A stretch of DNA of 64,000 bases from Streptomyces globisporus (lineage in GTDB: Bacteria > Actinomycetota > Actinomycetes > Streptomycetales > Streptomycetaceae), in the NCBI GenBank assembly GCA_014649555.1, contig BMTG01000010.1, positions 62,001 to 126,000 on the forward strand. The letters run 5' to 3'. Made by a program: the position numbers and the translations under genes. Under the pieces are notes generated by a model. It had not been told where the DNA came from. It searched no databases and saw only the letters and a list, made by a program, of their open reading frames with translations. Positions within the stretch are counted from its first letter, which is position 1, and each line of letters opens with the position of its first letter. Below are positions 1 through 7,912 of the stretch, one piece after another.

Positions 1-1344
1 GCGGCGCGCTGTGAGCGCGGCGTGCAGGGATCGTGCGGAGGCGTCGGTGAGCGCGGCGATCTGGTCGATCAGGACCCGCTTGCGGGCGTGGTCGTCGGGG
101 GCCTGGTCGAACAGGGCGCGGAAGTGCGGCTCCAGGCCCTCGGGGGCGCGGGCGGTGAGGGCGGCGGCCAGCTCGGCGATGACGATGCGCTGGTCGGCGC
201 GGAGGGTCTCCTGCTCGGCACGCTGCATCACGTAACGGTCGGCGACCGCCTTGAGGACGGCGCACTCGTTGCGGACGGTGCGCGGGACGACCAGCTCCGC
301 GCCGTACCGGCCGAGGCGGCCGGGGCCGTACACCGCGCGGGTGGCGGTCTCGGCCTCGGTGCAGAAGCGGCCGATGAGCTGGCTGGTGGCGTCCTTCAGG
401 CGGGCCTGGGCCACGGCGGAGCCGTCGTAGCCGTGCGGCCACCAGTCCTGGTCGATCAGCCGGTCCAGGGCCTCGGCCAGCTCCTGCGGGTCGGTGCCGG
501 CGGGGACGTAGCGGCCGATGGCGACCGCCCAGATCTCCTCGCGCTCCGGTTCGGCGTAGAGGCAGTTGGGGTCGATGTGCCCGGCGTGCAGCCCGTCCTC
601 GAAGTCGTGGACGCTGTACGCGACGTCGTCGGACCAGTCCATCACCTGCGCCTCGAAGCAGGTGCGGTCCTCCGAGGCGCCCTCGCGGGCCCAGGCGAAG
701 ACCGGGAGGTCGTCGGCGTACACCCCGAACTTCACCGAGTGCGGGTCGGTGGGGTGCGCGCCGCGCGGCCAGGGGTACTTGGTGGCGGCGTCCAGGGCGG
801 CCCGGGTGAGGTTGAGGCCGACGCTGACCAGCTCGCCGGTGCGCGGGTCGTGGACGAAGCGCTTGGGTTCCAGGCGGGTGAGCAGGCGCAGCGACTGGGC
901 GTTGCCCTCGAAGCCGCCGCAGTCGGAGGCGAAGTCGTTGAGGGCCTGCTCGCCGTTGTGGCCGAACGGCGGGTGGCCCATGTCGTGCGAGAGGCAGGCC
1001 GTCTCCACCAGGTCGGGGTCGCAGCCGAGGACCGCGCCGAGCTCGCGGCCGACCTGGGCGCATTCCAGGGAGTGGGTGAGCCGGGTCCGGGGGCTGGCGT
1101 CCCACTGGTGGGAGCGGGTGCCGGGGGTGACGACCTGGGTCTTCCCGGCGAGCCGGCGCAGGGCGGCGGAGTGCAGGACCCGGGCGCGGTCGCGCTGGAA
1201 GGCGGTGCGGCCGGGCCGCTTGTCCTCCTCGGTGTCGAAGCGCTGGGTGTCGGCGGGGCCGTAGGGGCTCGCCCCCGTACCGCTCTGCGCGCTTCGCGTG
1301 CCGTGTGCCGGTTCTGCCCCGTGTGCGCCCTGTGTGCCGTCCAT
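1..1344 (-). CDS. dgt: Deoxyguanosinetriphosphate triphosphohydrolase (dGTPase), C-terminus cut by window edge
   Basis: Hydrolyses dGTP (and probably other dNTPs) to the nucleoside and triphosphate in the cytoplasm. The frame is open from an ATG at 1344 to the window edge, 448 codons. It has the HD-domain hallmarks: a His in [10 protein letters not shown] near residue 91, the metal-binding HD pair in [17 protein letters not shown] near residues 120-121, and a later Asp in [16 protein letters not shown]. The first 25 or so residues are low-complexity and probably disordered. It lies 52 bases downstream of the CbiX-like gene on the same strand and could be cotranscribed with it. The family assignment is firm; only the C-terminal end is missing. 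Confidence 0.93.
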   Translation of the reverse strand, partial: MDGTQGAHGAEPAHGTRSAQSGTGASPYGPADTQRFDTEEDKRPGRTAFQRDRARVLHSAALRRLAGKTQVVTPGTRSHQWDASPRTRLTHSLECAQVGRELGAVLGCDPDLVETACLSHDMGHPPFGHNGEQALNDFASDCGGFEGNAQSLRLLTRLEPKRFVHDPRTGELVSVGLNLTRAALDAATKYPWPRGAHPTDPHSVKFGVYADDLPVFAWAREGASEDRTCFEAQVMDWSDDVAYSVHDFEDGLHAGHIDPNCLYAEPEREEIWAVAIGRYVPAGTDPQELAEALDRLIDQDWWPHGYDGSAVAQARLKDATSQLIGRFCTEAETATRAVYGPGRLGRYGAELVVPRTVRNECAVLKAVADRYVMQRAEQETLRADQRIVIAELAAALTARAPEGLEPHFRALFDQAPDDHARKRVLIDQIAALTDASARSLHAALTARR

Positions 1345-1396
1345 GGTCCCGACAGTAGCGACCGGGACGGACAACGGGCGTGAGCGGGCCGGGATG

Positions 1397-2320
1397 TCAG
1401 GCGGAAGCGAGCAAGCTCACGGCGTCGGCGGGGGCGACCCCTGCTCGTGCCTGGTCGTAGCGGTGCAGGACGAGGCGGGCCATCGCCGGGTGGGCGCCGA
1501 GCGGAGCGGCGGCCCGGTGCGGTACGGCGTCGGCGCAGGCGCTCGCGAAGCGGCCGGGGGCGGTGAAGTACGAGGCGACGAAGGCCCGGTGGCGTCCTCG
1601 GGCGGCGAGCGCGCGCAGGGCGGCCGGGACGGTGGGCGTGGTGGCGGAGGCGTACGCGGGCACGACGGGCACACCGAGGCGCATCGCGAGCAGGCGGGCG
1701 GTGCGCCGGGTGTCCTGGGCGGAGTCGGGGTCGCGGGACCCGGCGGCGGCGAGGACCACGCCCGCGCGCCTGCTGTCCCGGTCGCCGGGGTCCCAGCCTG
1801 CCTCCACGAGCCGCACGTACAGCGCCTCCACGAGCAGGGGGTGCGGGCCGAGGGGCGCGGCGATCCGGGTCCGTACGCCGGGGGCGGCGGCCGACGCGGC
1901 GGGCAGGTCGCGCTTGACGTGGTGCCCGCGCCCCAGGAGCAGCGGTACGAGGACGGCTTCGGCCCCGCGCAGTTCGTCCAGGGTGTCCGGGAGCAGTGGT
2001 GCGTTCAGCTCGATGTGGCCGAGCCGGACGTCGAGGCCGGGCCGCAGCTCGCGGACCCGGTCCAGGAGGGCCAGCACGGTGCGCAGGGCCTGCGGGTCGC
2101 GGCTGCCGTGCGCCACGGCGACCAGGGCCGGGGCGGAGGTGCCGCCGTCCGCTGCGGGGCGGTCGGGGTGCCGGGTGCGGTGCATGGGTCTGCGGGTTCC
2201 GTTCCGGGAGACGAGGCTGAGCTGTGCGCCGAGCTGGTCGGTGATGCGGGCGAGGAGGTGCGCGGTGCTGTCGGTCAGCGGGGGTGACTGCTGGGACTGT
2301 TCCGGGGCCGGCTCCGTCAT
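1397..2320 (-). CDS. Sirohydrochlorin chelatase (CbiX-type)
   Basis: Predicted to insert a divalent metal (iron for siroheme, or cobalt) into sirohydrochlorin. The 307-residue protein contains two successive CbiX-like halves: the first opens with [10 protein letters not shown] and includes [14 protein letters not shown], the second opens with [13 protein letters not shown]. The first 80 or so residues look like a variable extension. Siroheme is the prosthetic group of the nitrite reductase NirB encoded 6.5 kb away, so a role in siroheme supply is a reasonable inference, although Streptomyces also has other chelatase paralogs. The ATG at 2320 is the only good start upstream of the conserved region. 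Metal specificity cannot be read from the sequence. Confidence 0.85.
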   Translation of the reverse strand: MTEPAPEQSQQSPPLTDSTAHLLARITDQLGAQLSLVSRNGTRRPMHRTRHPDRPAADGGTSAPALVAVAHGSRDPQALRTVLALLDRVRELRPGLDVRLGHIELNAPLLPDTLDELRGAEAVLVPLLLGRGHHVKRDLPAASAAAPGVRTRIAAPLGPHPLLVEALYVRLVEAGWDPGDRDSRRAGVVLAAAGSRDPDSAQDTRRTARLLAMRLGVPVVPAYASATTPTVPAALRALAARGRHRAFVASYFTAPGRFASACADAVPHRAAAPLGAHPAMARLVLHRYDQARAGVAPADAVSLLASA

Positions 2321-2611
2321 GGACCGATGGTGCCGGGCGGAGGTTGCCGGGCCGTTGCGTGAGGGTCACCAGTGTTTTCCGCCGCCTCACGGCGGGGGCG
2401 GGGGCGGTGTGCGGTGCCTCGGGGGGCCGGGCCGGAGGTTGGGTGTCGGGCGCCACAAGCGGGGCGGCGGGCGAACCTTTACGGCTTCCCGGTCGTCAGG
2501 TGGGGTGGGGCGCGGTACGCGCACGGCGCGGCCGACGAGCGGACGGCGCGGGGACGAGTGGGGGTTGCGGTGCGTGGGAAGAGCGGGGAGAGACGGAAGC
2601 GGTCGGCTGCC

Positions 2612-3319
2612 ATGCGGCTGCCGGGGTGGCCCACGCTGCGGGACCGGGTCGCCGCCGTGCGGCTGCCGCGTACCCGGCGCGGGCAACGGCGGCTGGTGCA
2701 GGGGCTGATGGCCGCCTGCGTGCTGGCGCTCGTGCCCGCGACGTGGATGCGTCTGGAGGCCGGTGACCGGGTGGGCACGACGGCCGAGGCTCCGGCACGG
2801 GAGGTCGCCGTGGTGTTCGGGGCCGGGCTGTGGAACGGCCGGCCGACCCCGTATCTCGCGCACCGGCTGGACGCGGCGGCCGAGCTGTACCGCACCGGGA
2901 AGGTCAAGGTCGTCCTCGTCACCGGGGACAACAGCCGGGTGGAGTACGACGAGCCGGACGCGATGCGCACGTATCTCACCGGGCGCGGGGTGCCCGACGG
3001 GCGGATCGTGAGCGACTACGCCGGATTCGACTCCTGGGACTCCTGCGTCCGGGCCAGGAAGATCTTCGGGGTCGACCGGGCGGTGCTGGTGAGCCAGGGC
3101 TTCCACATCCACCGGGCGGTGACGCTGTGCCGGTCCGCCGGGATCGACGCGTACGGCGTCGCGGTCGACGAACCCCGGGACGCCACCTGGTACTACGGCG
3201 GGGCCCGGGAGCTGGCCGCCTCGGGCAAGGCGGCCCTGGACGCCCTGTTCCGGCCCGACCCGCGCTTCCTGGGGCCCGAGGAACCGGGCGTGGCGGAGGC
3301 GCTTGCGCCGAGCGGGTGA
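2612..3319 (+). CDS. SanA/YdcF-like membrane-anchored protein (DUF218)
   Basis: A 235-residue protein with one N-terminal membrane segment (around residues 30-45, GLMAACVLALVPATW) followed by an extracytoplasmic DUF218 domain. Recognisable family blocks are VVFGAGLWNGRPTPYLAHR, VLVTGDNS and SDYAGFDSWDSCVRARK. E. coli SanA affects vancomycin permeability at high temperature; the biochemical activity of the family is unsettled. The ATG at 2612 is preceded by purine-rich sequence about 20 bases upstream. The frame stays open further upstream, but that part is arginine-rich, low-complexity and unlikely to be coding. It converges on the GGCT gene with only 10 bases between the stops. Confidence 0.85.
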   Translation: MRLPGWPTLRDRVAAVRLPRTRRGQRRLVQGLMAACVLALVPATWMRLEAGDRVGTTAEAPAREVAVVFGAGLWNGRPTPYLAHRLDAAAELYRTGKVKVVLVTGDNSRVEYDEPDAMRTYLTGRGVPDGRIVSDYAGFDSWDSCVRARKIFGVDRAVLVSQGFHIHRAVTLCRSAGIDAYGVAVDEPRDATWYYGGARELAASGKAALDALFRPDPRFLGPEEPGVAEALAPSG

Positions 3320-3329
3320 ACGACACCCC

Positions 3330-3797
3330 TCAGTCGTCCGGTGCGCGTCCGGTGACCCACCGCCCCTCGGGGATCCGCACGCCGCCGGTCCGCAGCGAGC
3401 GGGTGACGGCGGTCGCGGCGAGGTACACCCAGGCCCGCACGGAGCCCCCGTCGCCGGTCCCCGGCAGCTCGACCTCGCGGACGACGCGTTCGTACAGGTT
3501 GCGCGGGTGGCCGGGCCCGAGGAACTCCTCCAGGTGGTCCAGCAGCCCCAGCAGCTCCCCGTACACCCCGGGCGCGGCGACCAGCAGGGTGCCGTGGACG
3601 CGGCCGTGGCCCTCGATGGCGTACGGGTAGCCGGGACCGTCGTAGAGGAGGGCCCGGGGCAGCACGGCCGGGCGCTCCCCCGCCGTACGGCCCCGGAGGA
3701 ACAGGTCGTGGTTGGGTTCGCCCGGCAGCAGCGTCCCGTACACGAAGAAGGGCAGTTCGGCGTCGGCGGCGCCGCCGCCCGGGTCGGGGGTGGTCAT
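3330..3797 (-). CDS. Gamma-glutamylcyclotransferase family protein
   Basis: A 155-residue AIG2/GGCT-fold protein. The signature FFVYGTLLPGEPNH (YGTL loop binding the gamma-glutamyl group) lies near the N-terminus, and EGHGRVHGTLL and YGELLGLLDHLEEFLG contain the usual acidic residue. The family releases pyroglutamate from gamma-glutamyl amines or peptides; the substrate here is unknown. Two starts are possible. A GTG at 3812 overlaps the cutA stop as GTGA and suggests translational coupling, while the ATG at 3797 has a GGAGG only two bases away. I list the ATG but the GTG may be real. It is the last gene of a minus-strand cutA-GGCT pair. Confidence 0.85.
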   Translation of the reverse strand: MTTPDPGGGAADAELPFFVYGTLLPGEPNHDLFLRGRTAGERPAVLPRALLYDGPGYPYAIEGHGRVHGTLLVAAPGVYGELLGLLDHLEEFLGPGHPRNLYERVVREVELPGTGDGGSVRAWVYLAATAVTRSLRTGGVRIPEGRWVTGRAPDD

Positions 3798-3808
3798 GAC
3801 CTCCGCCG

Positions 3809-4150
3809 TCACAGGGCTGCCGGAGGAGCCGTCTCCGCCGTCACCCAGCCGAGGTAGCGGGCGCTGCCCCGGATCACCGGCAGGGCGATGATCTCCGGCG
3901 TGTCGTAGTCGTGCTCGCGCTGGAGGTGCTCCTCCAGTTCGTCGTAGCGCTCCGCCGCCGTCTTGAAGAGCACCTGCCACTCCTCGCTCGTCTCGATGGC
4001 GTTCTGCCACCGGTAGACGGAGGTGACGGGGGCGGAGATCTGCGCGCAGGCCGCCAGCCTGGCCTCCACCGCCGACTGCGCCAGGGCGTGGGCCTTGTCC
4101 TCGCTGTCGGTCGTGGTCAGTACGGTCAGCCATGCCGGCGGCGCTGTCAT
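3809..4150 (-). CDS. cutA: Divalent cation tolerance protein CutA
   Basis: A 113-residue CutA1-type trimeric cytoplasmic protein. Family blocks are visible throughout: LTVLTTTDSEDKAHALA at the N-terminus, LAACAQISAPVTSVYRWQ with the conserved cysteine, and EWQVLFKTAAERYDELEEHL, then TPEIIALPV at the C-terminal sheet. CutA is linked genetically to copper and divalent metal tolerance in E. coli, but its function remains unclear. The ATG at 4150 has a GGAG element at a proper distance. Its stop overlaps the alternative GTG start of the downstream GGCT gene. Length matches the family well. Confidence 0.92.
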   Translation of the reverse strand: MTAPPAWLTVLTTTDSEDKAHALAQSAVEARLAACAQISAPVTSVYRWQNAIETSEEWQVLFKTAAERYDELEEHLQREHDYDTPEIIALPVIRGSARYLGWVTAETAPPAAL

Positions 4151-4227
4151 CGTCGGTCTCCTCGGAATGCGGACTCGGCGGGCACCTTGCCCGTGGGCCT
4201 TCGATGCGATTGTCGGCCCACCGGGCG

Positions 4228-4860
4228 TCAGGCGCCGTACGGACGGGAGTTTCTGGCGTCGCGCAGGGCGGTGCCCCACCACACCACCTGGTCCAGCAGC
4301 ACCTTGGCGGCCGCGTCGGCGGGGCCCGGGTCCCGGTGGCGCCCTTCGTCGTCGAAGAGGGCACCCGCGTTGTGGAAGGACACGGTGTCGCGGACGGTGA
4401 CGGTGTGGAGCTCGGCGAAGACCTGCCGGAGCTGTTCGACGGCGCGCAGCCCGCCGGAGATGCCGCCGTACGACACGAAGGCGACGGGTTTGGCCTGCCA
4501 TTCGGCGCTGTGCCAGTCGATGAGGGTCTTCAGCGGTGCGGGGAACGAGTGGTTGTACTCGGGGGTGAGGACGACGAAGGCGTCGGCCGCCGCGAGCCGT
4601 TCGGAGACCGCCGCGAGCCGCGCCGCCTCCTCCGGGCCGGGGCTGAAGGTGATCGCGGTGGGCAGGCCGGCCTCGGCGACGTCGATCAGGTCGGTCTCGA
4701 TGCCGGGGTGCCGGGCAGCGCGGCCCAGGAACCAGTCGGCGACGACGGGGCCGAAGCGGCCGTCGCGGTTGCTGCCGAGGATGACGGCGACCTTGAGGGG
4801 GGCCGCCCCGGCGGACGAGGTGGGTGAAGCGGATGACGTGGATGCGGCTGTGGTGTCCAT
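4228..4860 (-). CDS. NADPH-dependent FMN reductase, SoxR-regulon type
   Basis: A 210-residue flavodoxin-fold reductase that should transfer electrons from NADPH to FMN or quinone-like substrates. The FMN phosphate loop is VAVILGSNRDGRFGP, followed by the family motif VLTPEYNHSFPAPLKTLIDW and the SYGGISGG block near residue 130. The first 20 residues are a Ser/Thr/Ala-rich tail. The start ATG at 4860 lies 16 bases from an 18-bp perfect palindrome of SoxR-box type. An NADPH-dependent FMN reductase (SCO2478 as I recall) is a known SoxR target in S. coelicolor, induced by redox-cycling antibiotics such as actinorhodin, and this gene is probably its ortholog. Confidence 0.9.
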   Translation of the reverse strand: MDTTAASTSSASPTSSAGAAPLKVAVILGSNRDGRFGPVVADWFLGRAARHPGIETDLIDVAEAGLPTAITFSPGPEEAARLAAVSERLAAADAFVVLTPEYNHSFPAPLKTLIDWHSAEWQAKPVAFVSYGGISGGLRAVEQLRQVFAELHTVTVRDTVSFHNAGALFDDEGRHRDPGPADAAAKVLLDQVVWWGTALRDARNSRPYGA

Positions 4861-4876
4861 GGCGTCGACCTTTCTC

Positions 4877-4894
4877 CCTCAACCATGGTTGAGG
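4877..4894. promoter_or_regulatory. SoxR box (perfect 18-bp palindrome)
   Basis: CCTCAACCATGGTTGAGG is a perfect inverted repeat with the same outer CCTCAA/TTGAGG arms and length as the E. coli soxS SoxR box. It lies directly upstream of the FMN reductase start, and a TTGACC hexamer on the minus strand (4893-4898) overlaps one arm as a possible -35. Divergently, the aminotransferase start is 41 bases away, so both genes could respond. Confidence 0.8.
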
Positions 4895-4934
4895 TCAAGC
4901 CCCCGCCCCGACGTGTGCCGCCTACGGTGGCCGC

Positions 4935-5738
4935 ATGACGACGCAGCCGCCCCCGCCCCACATCGAGCTCGACGGCCTCCCGGCCACCGAGGAGACCCTG
5001 CGGATCCCCGCCTTGTACGGCTTCGGCCACTTCACCGCCCTTCAGGTGCGGGACGGCCGGGTGCGGGGCCTGGGCCTGCACCTCGCGCGGCTGGACGCCG
5101 CGAACCGGGAGCTGTTCGCCCTGCCGCTGGACGGCGACCGGGTGCGGGAGCTGATCCGGCACGCCCTGGCCGGGGCGGGGCGGCGGGACGCCTCGGTGCG
5201 GGTGAACGCCTATCTGCCGCCCGGGGCGACGCGTACGACCCTGATGGTGACGGTCCGAGAGCCCGCCGTCATGCCGTCCGGGGCCCAGAGCCTGATGTCG
5301 GTGCCGTACACGCGCACCGCCCCGCACATCAAGCGGCCCGGTGAGTTCGGGCAGACGTACTACGGGGTGCTGGCCGGGCGGGCGGGGTTCGACGACGCGC
5401 TGCTGACCGCGCCGGGCGGCGTGGTGACCGAGGGGGCGATCACCAACATCGGCTTCCGGGACGGATCCTCGGTGGTGTGGCCCGACGCCCCGGCGCTCAC
5501 CGGCATCACGATGACCCTGCTGGAACAGGGCCTGGAGCGGGCCGGACGGCCCTCGGTCCGCCGTCCGGTGACACTGGGCGGGCCCGACGGGGTGGGCCGC
5601 TTCTCAGCCGCCTTCGTCTGCAACTCGCAGGGCATCGCACCGGTGCGTCGGATCGACGACACCGTGTTCGCGGTGGACGAGGAGCTGATGAAGGACCTGG
5701 GCGCGGTGTACGACAGCGCTCCGGAGGACGCCGTGTGA
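4935..5738 (+). CDS. Aminotransferase class IV family protein
   Basis: A 267-residue fold-type IV PLP enzyme related to branched-chain aminotransferase and aminodeoxychorismate lyase. The arginine-rich HLARLDAANRELF block, TAPHIKRPGEFGQTYYG in the region of the PLP lysine, and VVTEGAITNIGF (the usual E-x3-S/T-N phosphate-binding motif) are visible. The substrate cannot be decided; Streptomyces copies are usually annotated only as class IV aminotransferases. The ATG at 4935 sits just after the SoxR box and diverges from the FMN reductase, so shared redox control is possible but unproven. Confidence 0.85.
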   Translation: MTTQPPPPHIELDGLPATEETLRIPALYGFGHFTALQVRDGRVRGLGLHLARLDAANRELFALPLDGDRVRELIRHALAGAGRRDASVRVNAYLPPGATRTTLMVTVREPAVMPSGAQSLMSVPYTRTAPHIKRPGEFGQTYYGVLAGRAGFDDALLTAPGGVVTEGAITNIGFRDGSSVVWPDAPALTGITMTLLEQGLERAGRPSVRRPVTLGGPDGVGRFSAAFVCNSQGIAPVRRIDDTVFAVDEELMKDLGAVYDSAPEDAV

Positions 5739-5791
5739 TCCCCGTACGGAAAGGGGGGCGGGCGGCCCCGGCCGTGCCGGACCATGGGGGC

Positions 5792-6253
5792 ATGCAGATC
5801 CATATCGAGGCCTCGGCCCTCCCCGGCCGCGCCTGCGGCCCGGACAGCGACTTTCCCGGCTACGAGAACATCCATGTCGGCGTCCAGCGCAAGGACCGGC
5901 CGGGCGAGCTGCTCGGCCTGCACCCCGGGGACGCCCCCTCCGCGTCATGGGTGCTCGACTGCGAGGCCACCGTGACGGAGGACGGGATCGCGGTGTCGGG
6001 GCCCTACGTCCAGAACCGGCTGGGCGGGCGGTTCGTCTATCTGTCCTGGGGCACGGTGGACGACGCCGGGGTCTTCACCATGTTCCGGCGCGCGAAGCTG
6101 ATGTTCAGCGACATCGATCCCGACGTCCTCGCCGCCGCCGCGCGCTCCGGGCAGCTCACCGGGCGGCTCGGGCTCACCGACGCCAAGGGGCAGCCGCTGT
6201 GCGGCCGGGTGCGTCCGCCGCAGATCGTCTGGAGCGCCACGGGCGGGGCCTGA
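5792..6253 (+). CDS. DUF5990 family protein
   Basis: A 153-residue cytoplasmic protein of unknown function. I recognise the DUF5990 pattern: an N-terminal MQIHIEASALPGRAC, then ENIHVGVQRKDRPGELLGL, APSASWVLDCEA, and GGRFVYLSWGTVDD followed by MFRRAKLMF. No catalytic motif stands out. The ATG at 5792 follows the aminotransferase stop by 54 bases on the same strand. A strong hairpin terminator starts 36 bases after the stop, so this gene ends the transcription unit. Confidence 0.75.
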   Translation: MQIHIEASALPGRACGPDSDFPGYENIHVGVQRKDRPGELLGLHPGDAPSASWVLDCEATVTEDGIAVSGPYVQNRLGGRFVYLSWGTVDDAGVFTMFRRAKLMFSDIDPDVLAAAARSGQLTGRLGLTDAKGQPLCGRVRPPQIVWSATGGA

Positions 6254-6288
6254 GCACCCCCGTACCGCCCGGCCGGAGGCGGATCCGA

Positions 6289-6334
6289 CACCGCCCCCAC
6301 CGGTCCAGGGGGGAGTGGACCGGTGGGGGCGGTG
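6289..6334 (+). terminator. Intrinsic terminator after the DUF5990 gene
   Basis: A perfect 19-bp stem (6289-6307 with 6316-6334) and an 8-base G-rich loop, without a U tract, as is usual in Streptomyces. It closes the aminotransferase/DUF5990 unit. Confidence 0.8.
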
Positions 6335-6638
6335 CCGTGGGGGGCGGGGATCCGTCCCGTGGGGGGGATGTCTTGCGTGTGCCCGGGGCCCACAAGGTCA
6401 TACATGTGACCTGCGTCACACTCCACGCATGCGCCTCACCCGATCGGCACCCGGCCCGGCAGCACGGACCGAACGGCCCAGCCGCACCGCTGCGACCTGC
6501 GGTGATCCATTCCGGCAAGGGTGCCGCGCCGGTCCGTACGGGTGAAAGCTGACCCCGCGTCAGAAGGCGTGGCGGGCCGCGCCCCCGTTGGCTCGGGACA
6601 GGACACACCCGCTCGCGCCGTCTGCCCGGAGGATCCCC
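6335..6638. promoter_or_regulatory. Long upstream region of the secreted-protein gene, with a Crp-type palindrome
   Basis: No convincing gene lies between the terminator and the ATG at 6639. At 6405-6420 is TGTGACCTGCGTCACA, a perfect palindrome that fits the GTG-N6-GNCAC pattern of Streptomyces Crp sites. It lies about 220 bases upstream of the secreted-protein start, and the rest of the region shows nothing I can name. Assignment to Crp is inference. Confidence 0.45.
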
Positions 6639-7184
6639 ATGCGCAGTCCTGCCCGCCTCGTGACCGGCACCGTCGGTGCCGCGTTCACCGTCATCGCGTT
6701 CGGTCTCACCGCCGCCGCTCCGTCCGCGTACGCGGGTGACTTCGGCCGTCTGGAGATCACCCCGGCGACCGCTCCCCCCGGCGCCACCATCACCGTGAAC
6801 ACCACCGCCTGCGGCAAGAAGGGCTCGGGCATCGGTGACGCGAACGAGCTGGGCGCCGGGGACTTCGAGATGCGCCCCGGCACCCACAAGGAGGTCGTGG
6901 TCGGCCAGTTCACCGTGCCGCACGACACCCGGCCCGGTGTCTACGAGATCGTCGTCTCCTGCGACAACGGCAAGGACGCGGTCGGCGACCTCAAGGTGAT
7001 CGGCGGCGGCAAGCACGAGAAGCCCATCCACGACCGCCCGTCCGGCCATGTGCGGACCGGGGTCGGCGGCAGCGTCGAGCCGAACTCCACGCAGGTCGCC
7101 CTCGGCGTCGGTGTGATCGGCCTGGCCGCCGTCGGCGGACTGTGGCTGCTGCGCCGCCGCTCCGAGGGCGCCGAAGGAAGCTGA
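6639..7184 (+). CDS. Secreted, membrane-anchored protein paired with a sortase
   Basis: A 181-residue exported protein of unknown function. The signal peptide has a charged start (MRSPARLVTG), a hydrophobic core, and a likely cleavage after PSAYA. The mature part begins GDFGRLEITPATAPPG and has two cysteines (TTACGKK and VVSCDNG) that could form a disulfide. Near the C-terminus comes VRTGVGGS, then a membrane segment (QVALGVGVIGLAAVGGLWLL) and an RRRSEG tail. That is the architecture of a sortase substrate but without LPxTG or LAxTG. The next gene is a class F sortase. The start at 6639 has GGAGG at good spacing. Confidence 0.8.
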   Translation: MRSPARLVTGTVGAAFTVIAFGLTAAAPSAYAGDFGRLEITPATAPPGATITVNTTACGKKGSGIGDANELGAGDFEMRPGTHKEVVVGQFTVPHDTRPGVYEIVVSCDNGKDAVGDLKVIGGGKHEKPIHDRPSGHVRTGVGGSVEPNSTQVALGVGVIGLAAVGGLWLLRRRSEGAEGS

Positions 7185-7267
7185 ACCGCCGCTTCCCCCT
7201 CTGACCGGGCGGGGCGCGTCCCCGAGCGCGTCCCGCCCGCCCCGGACCACCGACCGAGGACGACGCC

Positions 7268-7900
7268 GTGTCACCGAGCGCGCAGAAGGCCAAGGGCTGG
7301 CTGGTGGGCATCGCCGTACTGTGCGGCATCTGGCTCATCCAGAACGGGCCCGGCGGCCAGCTGATCCCGCCGCAGCCCTCCAGCGCCCAGGCCTTCGCCG
7401 CCGGACCCCAGCTCCAGCCCGGCTCCCCGGTCGCCGAGCCGCTGAACCCCTCCGATCCGGTCCGCATCCGCATCCCGACGATCGAGGTGGACGCGCCGAT
7501 GGCGCCGCTGGGGCTGGCCGCCGACGGCAGCCTCGACGTACCGCCGGACGAGGACCGCAACCTCGCGGGCTGGTACGAGGACGGCGTCCCGCCCGGCGCA
7601 CGGGGCACCGCGATCGTCGCGGGGCACGTGGACAACGCGGAGGGTCCGTCCGTCTTCTACGCCCTGGGCGCCCTGACCAAGGGGACCCGGGTCGAGGTGG
7701 ACCGCAGGGACGGGCGCACCGCCGTCTTCTCGATCGACGCCATCGAGGTCTACGACAACGACGACTTCCCCGACCAGCGCGTCTACGGCGACGCGCCGCA
7801 CGCCGCGCTCCGGCTGATCACCTGCGGCGGCGGCTTCTCCAAGGAGACCGGCTACCAGGGCAACGTAGTGGCGTACGCACACCTCACGGACGTGCGCTGA
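7268..7900 (+). CDS. Class F sortase
   Basis: A 210-residue sortase-family transpeptidase with one N-terminal membrane segment (GWLVGIAVLCGIWLIQ) and an extracytoplasmic catalytic domain. The catalytic His is in AIVAGHVDN near residue 122, the Cys is in the TLxTC-like LRLITCGGGF near residue 182, and an Arg would normally follow the Cys. The preceding QPGSPVAEPLNPSDPVRIRIP linker is typical of actinobacterial class F enzymes. It starts with GTG at 7268, 83 bases after the secreted-protein gene on the same strand. That spacing makes the neighbour the obvious candidate substrate. Class F sortases are poorly characterised. Confidence 0.88.
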   Translation: MSPSAQKAKGWLVGIAVLCGIWLIQNGPGGQLIPPQPSSAQAFAAGPQLQPGSPVAEPLNPSDPVRIRIPTIEVDAPMAPLGLAADGSLDVPPDEDRNLAGWYEDGVPPGARGTAIVAGHVDNAEGPSVFYALGALTKGTRVEVDRRDGRTAVFSIDAIEVYDNDDFPDQRVYGDAPHAALRLITCGGGFSKETGYQGNVVAYAHLTDVR

Positions 7901-7912
7901 CCCCCTGGGGCG

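Noticed and set aside
22-1383. Long plus-strand open frame opposite the dGTPase gene
   Set aside because: High-GC shadow: the minus strand carries the dGTPase HD motifs, and the plus frame is a run of Gly/Ala/Val without any family.
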